From Shewanella chilikensis (GTDB taxonomy: Bacteria; Pseudomonadota; Gammaproteobacteria; Enterobacterales; Shewanellaceae): a stretch of 64,000 bases of DNA. The stretch's first letter is position 1; each line of letters begins with the position of its first letter. Made by a program: the position numbers and the translations under genes. The stretch is taken from contig NZ_NIJM01000022.1 of assembly GCF_002836945.1 (NCBI RefSeq), positions 1-64,000 of the forward strand, written 5' to 3'. The notes beneath the pieces are model-generated. The model was not told the origin of the DNA. It worked only from the letters and a program-made list of their open reading frames with translations, and made no database searches. Of this stretch, positions 1 through 9,450 are shown piece by piece.

Positions 1-358
1 ATTTTGATCCTTTCAGTGAGATCGTCAAGCGATCTGTCTTAACTGATCGGCATTACATCAAAGGGCGGTTTTTTTATATCAAAGGCGCCGATTAAAGCGA
101 TTCTAATCTTGGCTGATTGATGATTTTGATACTGATAAGAATTCGCATTAACTAATGGCAAGCCTTATGACAGCTGGGTTTGCTCCGCTTTACTCTTTAG
201 AACAATCCTGTTTTGTTTAAAAAGTAATCAATGGGGTTTGAGCTGAGTAGGAGAATTGCGACAAAGTGTGTTTTGCCCCAGAGTTGGCGTTGGATTGTGC
301 GGCCTGCAGTTTTATACTCGTCTGACAATTATTTCAAATCAAGATGGAAGCAAGCAAA
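1..358. other. Intergenic leader of the peptide transporter gene
   Basis: No convincing gene is visible. The stretch is AT-rich and should carry the promoter and 5' leader of the transporter that follows. I could not pick a -35/-10 pair with confidence. Confidence 0.5.
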
Positions 359-1885
359 ATGACATTAGGGTCTCCTAAGGTAAGCAAGACACATTCTTTT
401 ATGACTGTGTCACTTATCGAGCTATGGGAACGTTTCGGTTATTACGGTATGCAGGCGCTTATCGTGTACTTCATGGTACAGCGTCTAGGGTTTGAGGACA
501 GTCGCGCCAACCTGGTATGGAGTGCCTGTGCCGCATTGATTTATGTGTCGCCGGCGATTGGTGGCTGGGTCGGGGATAAAATTCTCGGTACCAAGCGCAC
601 CATGTTGCTCGGTGCCGGTATCCTGTCTCTGGGTTATGCCTTGATGACAGTGCCGACCGAAAACACCTGGTTCCTGTTTTCGGCTCTGGGGGTAATTGTT
701 GTCGGTAACGGTTTGTTCAAGCCCAATGCCGGTAACCTGGTGCGTAAAATCTATGAAGGGGACGACTCCAAGATAGACAGCGCCTTTACCATTTACTACA
801 TGGCGGTGAACGTAGGTTCCACCTTCTCCATGTTGTTGACTCCCTGGATTAAAGATTACGTCAATGCCAACTATGGCAACGAGTTCGGTTGGCATGCGGC
901 CTTTGCCGTCTGCTGCGTGGGTCTGCTGGTGGGACTGGGCAACTACGCCATGATGCGTAAAACTCTGGCCAACTATGGCTCAGAGCCGGATACCCGTCCG
1001 GTGGAAATGAATAAGCTGTTTGCGGTACTCGGCCTGGCGGCCCTGTCTGTAGTGGCTTCAGCCTTTATCCTTGAATATGAAGATGTGGCCCGCGCCTTTG
1101 TTTACACCGCAGGTGCTGCCGTACTCGGTATCTTTATCTACCTGATTAAAAACAGTGAAACCAGTGAGCGGGCCGGTTTGATAGCCGCCTTGGTACTGAC
1201 GGTACAAACAGTATTCTTCTTTGTGTTCTACCAGCAGATGTCTACCTCGCTGGCGCTGTTTGCCCTGCGTAACGTCGATTGGAACTTCCAAGCCTTTGGT
1301 GTCGATCTGTGGACTTGGTCACCGGCGCAGTTCCAGGCCTTGAACCCTATCTGGATCATGTTGCTTAGCCCTGTGCTGGCCTGGGTTTATGCCTCTGCCG
1401 GACGTAACAACAAGGATATTTCCATCGCCGCCAAGTTCGCACTGGGCTTTGCCGTAGTGGCTCTGGGTTTCTTCATCTACAGCTTCGCCGGTATGTTCGC
1501 CGTTGATGGCAAGACCTCTTCCTGGGTGATGATCTGGGGTTATGGTGCATACTCACTCGGTGAGCTGCTGGTAAGTGGTTTGGGCTTGGCTATGATTGCC
1601 CGTTACGTACCTGAGCGCATGGGTGGCTTTATGATGGGGGCTTACTTCGTCGCCTCGGGCATCTCTCAGTATCTGGGTGGTGTGGTGGCCAACTTCGCCA
1701 GTGTGCCTAAGAACATCACAGATCCGCTTGAGACTCTGCCTATCTACACCAGCTTGTTCAACAAGTTGGGAATAGCGGCGCTGGTTTGTACCTTTATCGC
1801 GTTGGCGGTATTGCCGCTGATGCGTCGTTTGACTGAAACTCATCATTCCCATAACGGAAATGGTTCTGCCGACTCAGCGCAGTAA
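359..1885 (+). CDS. POT/PTR-family proton-coupled oligopeptide transporter
   Basis: Inner-membrane proton symporter of the POT family (MFS fold) that imports di- and tripeptides. The first transmembrane helix carries the family signature ELWERFGYYG, including the ExxERF glutamates and arginine used in proton coupling. The roughly 508 residues contain about 14 hydrophobic segments, as is usual for bacterial POT proteins, and end in a His/Ser/Asn-rich polar tail. An in-frame ATG lies 15 bases upstream at 344, but the purine run GGAAG at 346-350 is ideally spaced for the ATG at 359, so that start is preferred. The gene stands alone and ends at a strong terminator. Family assignment is firm; the substrate is inferred from the family. 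Confidence 0.93.
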   Translation: MTLGSPKVSKTHSFMTVSLIELWERFGYYGMQALIVYFMVQRLGFEDSRANLVWSACAALIYVSPAIGGWVGDKILGTKRTMLLGAGILSLGYALMTVPTENTWFLFSALGVIVVGNGLFKPNAGNLVRKIYEGDDSKIDSAFTIYYMAVNVGSTFSMLLTPWIKDYVNANYGNEFGWHAAFAVCCVGLLVGLGNYAMMRKTLANYGSEPDTRPVEMNKLFAVLGLAALSVVASAFILEYEDVARAFVYTAGAAVLGIFIYLIKNSETSERAGLIAALVLTVQTVFFFVFYQQMSTSLALFALRNVDWNFQAFGVDLWTWSPAQFQALNPIWIMLLSPVLAWVYASAGRNNKDISIAAKFALGFAVVALGFFIYSFAGMFAVDGKTSSWVMIWGYGAYSLGELLVSGLGLAMIARYVPERMGGFMMGAYFVASGISQYLGGVVANFASVPKNITDPLETLPIYTSLFNKLGIAALVCTFIALAVLPLMRRLTETHHSHNGNGSADSAQ

Positions 1886-1910
1886 TGTCTGAGTGACCTA
1901 TACATCCCCA

Positions 1911-1937
1911 AAAGACCGCAATCGCGGTCTTTTTCTT
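1911..1937 (+). terminator. Rho-independent terminator after the POT gene
   Basis: A perfect 9-bp stem, AAAGACCGC / GCGGTCTTT, with a 4-base loop is followed by TTTCTTT. It lies 25 bases after the transporter stop. The A-run on the other side could let it also serve the minus-strand DUF1289 gene. Confidence 0.9.
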
Positions 1938-1974
1938 TATTGAAGTCTGGGTTGCCTTGAACGCTTAAGCTATA

Positions 1975-2235
1975 TCACTCTTTTTTGCTTGTTTTGCTCT
2001 TGTCGCTATGCCCAAGCCTGGCCTCTGCCTCAAGGTATTTGGCTCTGCTGATAATGCCGCTGTTTTCCATGCCCGAAAAGGCGCGTTTTCGCTCCGGGAG
2101 TTTGGCAATAATGGCGCGTTTATCTTTATCCGGGCAACGGCTCCAATTGACGATTTCATCTATATGGCGCAGGCAACCCATACAAAAGTCGTCTTCATTG
2201 AGGCCGCAGCGCGCCACGCAGGGAGATTGGATCAT
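1975..2235 (-). CDS. DUF1289 family small Cys-rich protein
   Basis: Protein of 86 residues with the DUF1289 pattern: an N-terminal SPCVARCGL, then FCMGCLRHIDEIVNW. The four cysteines suggest a metal or Fe-S site, but no function is established for the family. The C-terminal half is charged and probably helical. It is transcribed convergently with the peptide transporter. The start is the first methionine before the conserved SPC motif, with AAGGAT upstream on the coding strand. Confidence 0.85.
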   Translation of the reverse strand: MIQSPCVARCGLNEDDFCMGCLRHIDEIVNWSRCPDKDKRAIIAKLPERKRAFSGMENSGIISRAKYLEAEARLGHSDKSKTSKKE

Positions 2236-2709
2236 TCAATATCCTTCTTATCAATATTCTGTTCAGCGGCGGAGTGTAGCGCCGTGAATTGGCGCGATTG
2301 ATTTCGCTCGACCAATTTCACTCGACCATTTCATTAGATTGAGTTCGTTCGATTGTTTTGTCAGCTTGAATGCACCAGTCTATTGCGGCAGGTGCAAAGG
2401 TAACAGCTTTGAGCAAATTTATACCTGAAAACAGCGGCGGCAGCTTTCATTGCCAGGCCGCCAGGAAAGATGATAATCGGGCTTTAGACATAGTTTATTG
2501 AAGCAATAATCCACTTTTAATCAATTTGTTATGTGAATTTGTCTTTACTGCTGGTTTTTCCCTTGGCTGTAAAGCTACCAGCAAGAGGGAGACTCAACCC
2601 CAGTTTTTTCGCAGGCTTTGCCCCCTGTTTCCTGCTTGGGTGGCGCTATTTTCCTCAAAGGCAACCAGGGGCTATAATGCGACCCTTTTAAGTTAATCGG
2701 GCCAGTAAA
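2236..2709. other. 474-bp divergent intergenic region
   Basis: It separates the minus-strand DUF1289 gene from the plus-strand methyltransferase gene and should hold both promoters. A 14-bp imperfect direct repeat, ATTTCGCTCGACCA then ATTTCACTCGACCA, sits at 2301-2328. No convincing coding sequence is present. Confidence 0.6.
2673..2678 (+). promoter_or_regulatory. Candidate -10 element of the methyltransferase gene
   Basis: A perfect TATAAT sits 31 bases upstream of the methyltransferase ATG. No good -35 hexamer stands 16-18 bases before it, so the call rests on the -10 alone. Confidence 0.45.
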
Positions 2710-4053
2710 ATGTGTGACTGCCAACAGAATTCCCCCCGGCAAGCCGAGCCTGTGGCCGGCAGGGTTGAAACCCAGCTGACGGCAGTTGATTGCAGCTTGC
2801 CCGAGGTGAAAGCAGAGCTTCGACAGCTCAGTCAGTTGTTGCTCTCAAGCCGCGCGCTTTGGAGTGTCAGGAGTTTCGAGCACCGCAAACTTCCCTGGCA
2901 GCAGCGCTTTGCCAAGCTGGCCGCGGCGCTTTGGGCTATTGATGACGATGCGCTTGAGACTGTGGATGCCAGTCAGTCATTGTTGTTGGCAAGGCTCTGG
3001 CCGGCCTTGGCTGCAGATTTGAGCGAGCAGGAATTGGCCCTGTGGGACAAGAGACACTTTGCCTGGCATCTCTTTGATTATCCGGCACCTGAGCTGGATA
3101 ATGGCCAACCTAAGCTTTGCGCGTCAACCGAGGCCCGGCTCAGTGCCGGTATCAAGGGCCGAAAATGGCAGCAGATAAGCCGCTTTGCCAATACCATAGC
3201 CACCCATAACAACCCCTTTCCTTTATTGGAGTGGTGCGCCGGAAAAGGGCATCTCGGGCGCCTGCTCAGCGCCTTGAGCGGCAAGGCGGTATTGAGCCTG
3301 GAGTGGCAAGCATCTTTGTGCGAAGCCGGCGAGCTAGCGGCAAAGAAACGTAACTTGCCGCAGCAATTTGTCTGTGCCGATGCCTTTGCCGCCGAGCCTT
3401 GTTATCTCAAGCCCAAGCAGCATGCTATTGCGCTGCATGCCTGCGGCGAGCTGCACCTGACGCTGCTGCGCCGCGCGGTTGCAAGTGGTACTGCCGTGGT
3501 CTCGGTTTCCCCGTGTTGTTATCATCTCTTGCCCTCCGGCGATATCACTCCCTTGAGTCAAGGCGCCCAAGAGCAGGCGCTGCGACTGGATAAGACGGCG
3601 CTGCAACTGCCGCTTAATCACAGTGTTATTGCCAATCAAAAGGCGCGCGCCGACAGGATCAAAGAGGTCAGTTGGCGGCTCGGATTCGATAGTCTGCAGC
3701 GTGAGCTGCGCGCTCAGGACTCTTATCTGCCACTGCCTGCGGTGCGGCAGAGTCAGCTTTCCGGCAGCTTCAAGGACTTCTGTCTTTGGGCCGCGGCGCA
3801 AAAGGGAGTGCTATTGCCTGAGGCGGTGGATTTTGCCGCCTATCAACGCTTGGGGGAGCAAAGGCGCAGATTAACCGCTCGTATTGACTTGGCGGCACAT
3901 CTGTTTCGGCCGGTTATTGAACGGTATCTGCTGCTCGATAGGGTATGTTTCCTGTTGGAGGCCGATTACCGGGTGCAGCTCGGCGCCTTTTGTGAGCAGG
4001 CCACCACGCCGCGCAACGCCTTAATCCATGCCTGGTTGCCTGGTAGCCGCTAA
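2710..4053 (+). CDS. Class I SAM-dependent methyltransferase (GSTCD/METTL25-like domain)
   Basis: A 447-residue cytosolic protein. The SAM-binding motif I is LLEWCAGKGHLGRLL in the middle of the protein, followed by HAIALHACGELH and VVSVSPCCYH. The WCAGKGHLG plus SPCCY pairing recalls the methyltransferase domain of GSTCD/METTL25-type proteins. The N-terminus (MCDCQQN) and the VSPCC segment are cysteine-rich. The substrate is unknown. It lies just upstream of oleA in the same direction but is separated by about 200 bases with a stem-loop, so it is probably a separate transcription unit. The methyltransferase fold is confident; the role is not assigned. Confidence 0.8.
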   Translation: MCDCQQNSPRQAEPVAGRVETQLTAVDCSLPEVKAELRQLSQLLLSSRALWSVRSFEHRKLPWQQRFAKLAAALWAIDDDALETVDASQSLLLARLWPALAADLSEQELALWDKRHFAWHLFDYPAPELDNGQPKLCASTEARLSAGIKGRKWQQISRFANTIATHNNPFPLLEWCAGKGHLGRLLSALSGKAVLSLEWQASLCEAGELAAKKRNLPQQFVCADAFAAEPCYLKPKQHAIALHACGELHLTLLRRAVASGTAVVSVSPCCYHLLPSGDITPLSQGAQEQALRLDKTALQLPLNHSVIANQKARADRIKEVSWRLGFDSLQRELRAQDSYLPLPAVRQSQLSGSFKDFCLWAAAQKGVLLPEAVDFAAYQRLGEQRRRLTARIDLAAHLFRPVIERYLLLDRVCFLLEADYRVQLGAFCEQATTPRNALIHAWLPGSR

Positions 4054-4067
4054 ATGAAACAACAAGG

Positions 4068-4098
4068 CCCGCTTGGACAGAGATGCCTCTCAAGCGGG
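4068..4098 (+). other. Stem-loop between the methyltransferase and oleA
   Basis: CCCGCTTG at 4068-4075 pairs with CAAGCGGG at 4091-4098. An inner AGAG/CTCT pairing extends the stem. There is no T-tract, so it is not a classic intrinsic terminator; it may be an mRNA-stabilising or attenuating structure. Confidence 0.5.
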
Positions 4099-4254
4099 GA
4101 ATTAGTCGGCGCCAAGTACCGGCTTAATGCGTTTTTTATTGAATACCCCGGCGTTTCTTGGTCAAATGACGCCAGCCTGGGGCATAAGACTTAATTATCA
4201 CGACCCCAAAAGATAACAAGGGCACAGAGCGCCCGAGAGAGTGATTGGCTTTTC

Positions 4255-5304
4255 ATGAATTATTCCCGTGTGTATATCAATAGTCTGGCTTATGAGTTGG
4301 CGCCGGAAATGGTGTCCAGCCGCGAGTTGGAATCCCGGCTTGCGCCGCTTTATCAAAAATTCCGTATCCCTATTGGGCAACTCGCTGCTCTGACGGGCAT
4401 TGAGGAGCGTCGTTGGTGGCCCAAGGGCTTCAAGGTCTCCCAAGGCGCAGTGTGCGCCGCCCAAAAGGCGCTGGCCGAGACTGGGCTGGATCCCAAAGCG
4501 CTTGGCGCCTTGGTATACACAGGCGTGTGTCGTGATCAGCATGAGCCGGCCACGGCCTGTGCTGTGGCTTCTGAAATAGGTATCGGGCGCGACTGCGCCG
4601 TTTTTGATATCAGCAACGCCTGCCTGGGAGTCCTGTCCGGTATTCTGGATGTGGCCAACCGTATAGAACTGGGGCAGATCCGCGCCGGTATGGTGGTGTC
4701 CTGTGAATCATCCCGGGAGATAGTCGAGGCGTCCATAGAGCAGATGCTGGCCGATCCCAGCATGGCGAACTTTGCGGCGTCTCTGGCCACTCTAACCGGC
4801 GGCTCAGGTGCCGTGGCCGTTATCCTCACGGATGGCAGCTTGCCGCTTACCACCTCCCGCAAGCATCAGTTGCTTGGTGCCAGTCAGTTGGCGGCGCCTG
4901 AGCATCATCAGATGTGTCAGTGGGGCTTTGTCGAGGTCGGTAACCGCCTCTACCGCGAGGTGATGCGCACAGATGCCGTTGCCCTTCTGAAGGAGGGGGT
5001 GGAGCTGGCGCGCCAGACCTGGGAGCAGTTTTTGCAGCAGCGCCAGTGGCTTGCCGGACAAGTGGATAAGGTTATCTGTCATCAGGTGGGGGCTGCCAAC
5101 CGAAAACAAGTACTGGGCGCCCTGGGCATTGCCGAGCACAAAGAGTTTCCCACCTTTGCCCGCCTTGGCAATATGGGCACTGTCTCTTTGCCTGTGTCGG
5201 CGGCGCTGGCCCACGGTGAAGGCTTTTTGCAGGCAGGCGACCGGGTGAGCTTTCTTGGCATAGGCTCGGGACTCAACTGCATGATGCTGGGGCTGCGCTG
5301 GTAA
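4255..5304 (+). CDS. oleA: OleA, acyl-CoA head-to-head condensing enzyme
   Basis: Thiolase-superfamily (FabH-like) enzyme that joins two fatty acyl thioesters by a Claisen condensation to a beta-keto acid, the first step of long-chain olefin synthesis. The 349 residues carry the nucleophile Cys123 in SNACLG, His276 in VICHQVG and Asn306 in GNMGT. Glu97 stands 26 residues before the cysteine, the same spacing as the catalytic Glu117/Cys143 of Xanthomonas OleA. It is first in the oleA-B-C-D order. A good Shine-Dalgarno is not obvious; the chosen ATG gives the usual family N-terminus. In Shewanella the products are reported to be polyunsaturated hydrocarbons built from PUFA-type acyl chains. Confidence 0.96.
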   Translation: MNYSRVYINSLAYELAPEMVSSRELESRLAPLYQKFRIPIGQLAALTGIEERRWWPKGFKVSQGAVCAAQKALAETGLDPKALGALVYTGVCRDQHEPATACAVASEIGIGRDCAVFDISNACLGVLSGILDVANRIELGQIRAGMVVSCESSREIVEASIEQMLADPSMANFAASLATLTGGSGAVAVILTDGSLPLTTSRKHQLLGASQLAAPEHHQMCQWGFVEVGNRLYREVMRTDAVALLKEGVELARQTWEQFLQQRQWLAGQVDKVICHQVGAANRKQVLGALGIAEHKEFPTFARLGNMGTVSLPVSAALAHGEGFLQAGDRVSFLGIGSGLNCMMLGLRW

Positions 5305-5323
5305 GCCCTTGATACAGGCTTTA

Positions 5324-5364
5324 GACAATGCCATTTGACAATGCCCATTCGACAGAGCCCATTA
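5324..5364 (+). repeat. Three imperfect 13-14-bp tandem repeats between oleA and oleB
   Basis: Units GACAATGCCATTT, GACAATGCCCATTC and GACAGAGCCCATTA follow each other directly in the 101-base oleA-oleB spacer. They are noncoding and lie just upstream of the oleB ribosome binding site (ACAGGAT). Confidence 0.75.
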
Positions 5365-5405
5365 GAATAGTGCCTAAATAACCAAAATTAATAACAGGAT
5401 AGCCA

Positions 5406-6392
5406 ATGGCCACCCTAGATACACTCTTCCCGTTCAAGCGTCATTTCATCACGCTCGGCGGCCACAAACTGCATTATGTGCATGAAAAACCTGCCGGGAT
5501 TAACGGCCAACGCCCCGATGCCGTGGTGATGGTGCACGGTAACCCCAGCTGGTCTTTTTACTACCGAAACCTGGTGCAGGCGTTAAGCGACCAATATGAA
5601 TGTGTGGTGCCGGATCATATAGGTTGCGGCTTGTCCGACAAACCGGGCGATGATGCCTATGACTACACGCTGGCGCAGCGTATCGACGATCTGGAAGCAC
5701 TGCTGGATAGTCTGGATATTCGCAGCAATATCACGCTGGTGCTGCATGACTGGGGCGGCATGATAGGCATGGGCTATGCCGCCCGCTATCCCGAGCGGAT
5801 TAAACGCCTGGTGCTGCTCAATACCGCCGCCTTCGGTTTGCCAAAGAGCAAGCCCTTGCCGCTGGCGTTGAAAATCTGCCGCGATACCGCGCTTGGCACC
5901 CTGCTGGTACGGGGTTTCAATGCCTTCTCGTCCGCTGCTTCCTATGTGGGGGTCAAACGTGCGCCCATGGCCGCGGATGTGCGCCGTGCCTATGTGGCAC
6001 CATTCAACTCCTGGCAAAATCGAATCTCGACTTTGAGGTTTGTACAGGATATTCCGCTCAAGCCCGGCGACAGAAACTGGGACTTGGTGCAGTCGATTGA
6101 TGCCAGTTTGCAGCAGTTTACCCAGGTGCCGACCATTATTCTTTGGGGTCTCAAGGACTTTGTCTTCGACCGGCACTTCCTTGAAGGTTGGCAGCAGCGC
6201 TTGCCCAAAGCCGAGCTGCACGCCTTTGCCGACTGCGGCCATTATATTCTTGAAGACGCCAGTGATGAGGTGATAGCCCATATTCGCCGCTTTATTGATG
6301 AAACGGCAGTGGCAAAAAGCGCCGACGAACAAACATCTAACCCTGAAGAAAAGGCATCGGCGGAAACAACCTCTGCCGGGAGCGCTGACTGA
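5406..6392 (+). CDS. oleB: OleB, beta-lactone decarboxylase (alpha/beta hydrolase)
   Basis: Alpha/beta-hydrolase of the haloalkane-dehalogenase type that removes CO2 from the OleC beta-lactone to give the cis-olefin. Visible residues are the oxyanion-loop motif HGNPSWSF, nucleophile Asp115 in HDWGGM and His279 in DCGHYI, close to the Asp114/His277 numbering reported for Xanthomonas OleB. An acidic residue is available in LKDFVFD. The 328 residues end in a low-complexity Glu/Ser/Ala tail of about 25 residues beyond the fold. In Shewanella OleB is a separate protein, whereas some bacteria have an OleBC fusion. Its TGA is followed after one base by the oleC ATG, so translation is probably coupled. 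Confidence 0.95.
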   Translation: MATLDTLFPFKRHFITLGGHKLHYVHEKPAGINGQRPDAVVMVHGNPSWSFYYRNLVQALSDQYECVVPDHIGCGLSDKPGDDAYDYTLAQRIDDLEALLDSLDIRSNITLVLHDWGGMIGMGYAARYPERIKRLVLLNTAAFGLPKSKPLPLALKICRDTALGTLLVRGFNAFSSAASYVGVKRAPMAADVRRAYVAPFNSWQNRISTLRFVQDIPLKPGDRNWDLVQSIDASLQQFTQVPTIILWGLKDFVFDRHFLEGWQQRLPKAELHAFADCGHYILEDASDEVIAHIRRFIDETAVAKSADEQTSNPEEKASAETTSAGSAD

Positions 6393-6393
6393 G

Positions 6394-8259
6394 ATGTTCC
6401 CACCCGCCGAAGACTCGCAAGTGGCCGCAAATGAACCGGCCCCAGAGGCAAACTCCGCCAAGGGGCACAACTTGTGTCGCCACCTGAAGCAGGCGGCCAT
6501 TAACCAGAGCGAAGACCTGGCGGTTGCCGTGCAGCGTCGCCGCGCTGGTAAGTTCAGTTATCAGGAGCTTGATTTCAAGACCCTGGACAGCGACAGCGAC
6601 CGGCTTGCCGGCGCCTTGCTCGACTATGGCTTTAAGCCCGGGATGAAAGCCGTGCTTATGGTGACTCCGGGGATAGAGTTTTTTGTGCTTACCTTTGCCC
6701 TGTTCAAGGCGGGGATCATCCCTGTGATGGTAGATCCCGGCATGGGGATCGCCAAGCTCAAGCAGTGTCTGGCCGAAGCCGAGCCCGACGCCTTTATCGG
6801 GATCCCCAAGGCCCATGTGGCCAGATTGCTGTTCGGTTGGGGCAAACCCAGTATCCGCTTGTTGCTGACGGCAGGTGAAGGCTTTCTTGGGCGTAACCCT
6901 CCTTGGGGGGGCAGCAGTGTCAGCCGTTTGTTGGCCAGGGCACCTGAGTCAGTCACGTTTCCCATGGCGCAGCTCGGCGCGCAGCAGATGGCGGCCATTT
7001 TGTTTACCAGTGGCAGCACCGGCACCCCAAAAGGCGTGGTTTACAGCCACGGTATGTTTGAGGCGCAGATAACCGCGCTGCGAAATGACTATGGCATTCG
7101 TCCCGGCGAGCGGGATCTGTCTACCTTCCCGCTATTTGCTCTCTTTGGACCGGCGCTGGGGATGGCATCGATAGTGCCTGAAATGGATGCCAGCAAACCG
7201 ATAACCGCCAGACCGGAAAACCTGTTTGCCGCCATAGAGCACTATGCCTGCAGCAATATGTTCGTGAACCCCGCCTTGCTCGACCGTTTGGGACGCGGCG
7301 GAAACGGGCGCCGGCTGCACAGCTTGAAGCGGGTGATATCCGCCGGCGCACCGGCCGATCCCAAGGCGATAGCGCGTTTCTCCGCCATGTTGGCCGAGGA
7401 TGTCGAAGTGCTCAACTCCTATGGCGCCACAGAATCCCTGCCTGTCTCCATGATTGGCAGCAAGGCGCTTGGCGCTACCGCCGCCATCACCGACAAGGGC
7501 GGCGGCATCTGTGTCGGTAAGCCGGTATCTGGAATAAGGGTCAGTATCATAGGGATCAGTGAAGAGGCTATCGACAGCTGGTCGCCGACTCTCGAGTTGG
7601 CGACGGGGGAGATAGGCGAAATCGTCGTTGACGGCGCTGTGGTTAACCAGAGCTACTATCGCCGTGAAGGCGCCAACAAGCAGGCCAAGATTGCCTATGA
7701 AGGCAGGCAACTGCATCGGATGGGCGATCTCGGTTATCTTGATGCCGAGGGCCGTTTATGGATGTGTGGCCGCAAGGCCCACAGAGTGGATGTCATTAAG
7801 GACGGTGAGCTACAAAAGCGCTATCTGTCCATTCCCTGTGAGCGGATTTTCAATACCCATCCTCAGGTTAAACGGTCGGCACTGGTTGGCGTTGAGCTGA
7901 CGCAGAATAAGCCTGGCGGCGGGGGGACAGTCCAAGAGAGCGCTTTCTCTTTTACTGCTGGCCCTGATAGCACTTTCCTTGATAGCACTTCCCTCGATAG
8001 CACTTCCCTTGATAGCACTGCGCCCGAAAAAGCGCCGCTTATCTGCATCGAGCTTGAGCAATTCCTGTCGCCAACTGAGCAGCAACAGCTGTTTACCGAG
8101 TTGCAGGCACTTGCCGACAAGCAGCCACTGACCCGAGGCATCAGGCATTTTATGTTGCATCCTGGTTTTCCCATGGATGTGCGCCACAATGCCAAGATAT
8201 TTCGCGAGCAACTTGCCGTTTGGGCGCAAAAACAGTTGGCTGGAAGCCAAAATAGATAA
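6394..8259 (+). CDS. oleC: OleC, beta-lactone synthetase (ANL superfamily)
   Basis: AMP-forming ANL-superfamily enzyme that converts the OleD beta-hydroxy acid into a beta-lactone. The A3 P-loop is [11 protein letters not shown] (residues 204-214), the A5 motif is YGATE (343-347), and [10 protein letters not shown] plus MCGRKAHRV follow. The reading frame is open upstream to 6295, but those codons overlap oleB. The ATG at 6394, one base after the oleB stop and preceded by GGGAG, is the natural start and gives 621 residues. The C-terminal domain carries an unusual insert of four DST(F/S)L-type repeats (about 525-544) encoded by 15-bp DNA repeats. Confidence 0.95.
   Translation: MFPPAEDSQVAANEPAPEANSAKGHNLCRHLKQAAINQSEDLAVAVQRRRAGKFSYQELDFKTLDSDSDRLAGALLDYGFKPGMKAVLMVTPGIEFFVLTFALFKAGIIPVMVDPGMGIAKLKQCLAEAEPDAFIGIPKAHVARLLFGWGKPSIRLLLTAGEGFLGRNPPWGGSSVSRLLARAPESVTFPMAQLGAQQMAAILFTSGSTGTPKGVVYSHGMFEAQITALRNDYGIRPGERDLSTFPLFALFGPALGMASIVPEMDASKPITARPENLFAAIEHYACSNMFVNPALLDRLGRGGNGRRLHSLKRVISAGAPADPKAIARFSAMLAEDVEVLNSYGATESLPVSMIGSKALGATAAITDKGGGICVGKPVSGIRVSIIGISEEAIDSWSPTLELATGEIGEIVVDGAVVNQSYYRREGANKQAKIAYEGRQLHRMGDLGYLDAEGRLWMCGRKAHRVDVIKDGELQKRYLSIPCERIFNTHPQVKRSALVGVELTQNKPGGGGTVQESAFSFTAGPDSTFLDSTSLDSTSLDSTAPEKAPLICIELEQFLSPTEQQQLFTELQALADKQPLTRGIRHFMLHPGFPMDVRHNAKIFREQLAVWAQKQLAGSQNR
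7966..8025 (+). repeat. Four 15-bp in-frame tandem repeats within oleC
   Basis: Units are based on GATAGCACTTCCCTT: three near-identical copies and a diverged fourth. They encode repeated Asp-Ser-Thr-x-Leu in a probable surface loop. A 15-bp period keeps the frame whatever the copy number. Confidence 0.9.
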
Positions 8260-8277
8260 CAGAGACAGAAACCCACT

Positions 8278-9450
8278 ATGGCCACATCTGCACCACAATC
8301 TCAATCACCTGAGTCAATAGCCTCATCGCAGGATTTGCCCGCGGCTTTGTCACAAGAGACAGCGGTTTTGTCACAAGAAACCGGGCATGATGAACTTCAT
8401 CCCGAGCTGTTGGCGCTGGCCCGGGAACTCGCGACCCGAGTCAAGCGGGTATTGGTGACAGGCGCTGGAGGCTTTTTGGGAGCGGCCATATGTCGGCCGC
8501 TGCTGGCCGCCGGTATTCAGGTAGTGGGGGTGGCCAGGGGCCATTATCCGGCGCTCGAGGCCATGGGAGCCACCATGGTGCGCGCCGATATTTGCGACAA
8601 GCAAGCATTGAAACAAGCCCTCGATGGCTGTGAGCTTATCTTTCACGTTGCCTCCAAGGCTGGAGTCTGGGGCAGCAGAGCAAGCTATTTTCGCCCCAAT
8701 GTGTTGGGGACAGAAAACATCATCGCCTGCGCCCGTGAATTGGGGATTGGTTATCTGGTCTATACCAGCACGCCGAGTGTCACCTTCGATGGCAAGGATG
8801 AGGCAGGTATCGATGAGTCGGTTCCCTACGCCAGGCGTTATCTCAACCATTACGGCGCCTCCAAGTCGGAAGCGGAAGAGTTGGTGCTGGCCGCTGCCCA
8901 AAACGGCTTGAAGACAGTGGCCATTCGGCCGCACCTGATTTGGGGGCCTGGCGATCCTCATTTGGTGCCCCGCGTGCTGGAGCGAGGTCGCAAGGGCCGG
9001 CTCAAGTTGGTGGGCCGTGAAGACAAATTGGTGGACACCATCTATATCGACAATGCCGCCTTTGCCCACCTGAGTGCGGCCAGAAGCCTGCTGGCCGAAC
9101 CTAGCCGCTGCAATGGCAAGGCCTATTTTGTCAGTAACGATCAGCCCCTGACTATGGCGGCCATGCTCGACAGCATTCTTGCCTGTGACAATTTACCCGC
9201 GGTGGAAAAGCGGGTACCGGCCTCTCTGGCCTACGCCATTGGTGCCATGCTCGAAGGAATATACCGACTGCTGGCTATCAAGCAGGAGCCGTTGATGACC
9301 CGCTTTGTCGCCAAACAGCTTTCCTGCAGCCACTACTACGATATCTCAGCCGCCAAGCGCGACCTGGATTACAGGGTCATCGTCAGTATGGAGCAGGGGA
9401 TGAATAAGCTAAGGCGCTCTCTTGGTCACTTAAGCTCAAGAACATCATAA
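8278..9450 (+). CDS. oleD: OleD, NADPH-dependent 2-alkyl-3-keto acid reductase
   Basis: Extended short-chain dehydrogenase that reduces the OleA beta-keto acid to the beta-hydroxy acid used by OleC. The Rossmann motif GAGGFLG is at residues 62-68 and the catalytic Tyr192/Lys196 lie in YGASK. The first ~50 residues are a Ser/Gln/Glu-rich extension containing a 21-bp tandem duplication (LSQETA / LSQETG). It begins 18 bases after oleC and closes the four-gene cluster. The gene order A-B-C-D matches other Shewanella. Confidence 0.95.
   Translation: MATSAPQSQSPESIASSQDLPAALSQETAVLSQETGHDELHPELLALARELATRVKRVLVTGAGGFLGAAICRPLLAAGIQVVGVARGHYPALEAMGATMVRADICDKQALKQALDGCELIFHVASKAGVWGSRASYFRPNVLGTENIIACARELGIGYLVYTSTPSVTFDGKDEAGIDESVPYARRYLNHYGASKSEAEELVLAAAQNGLKTVAIRPHLIWGPGDPHLVPRVLERGRKGRLKLVGREDKLVDTIYIDNAAFAHLSAARSLLAEPSRCNGKAYFVSNDQPLTMAAMLDSILACDNLPAVEKRVPASLAYAIGAMLEGIYRLLAIKQEPLMTRFVAKQLSCSHYYDISAAKRDLDYRVIVSMEQGMNKLRRSLGHLSSRTS
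8341..8382 (+). repeat. 21-bp tandem duplication in the 5' part of oleD
   Basis: GCGGCTTTGTCACAAGAGAC(A) is followed directly by a second copy with three changes. It is in frame and lies in the disordered N-terminal extension of OleD. Confidence 0.85.

Noticed and set aside
2370..2504. 43-codon frame in the long spacer before the methyltransferase
   Set aside because: No ribosome binding site and no recognisable sequence.
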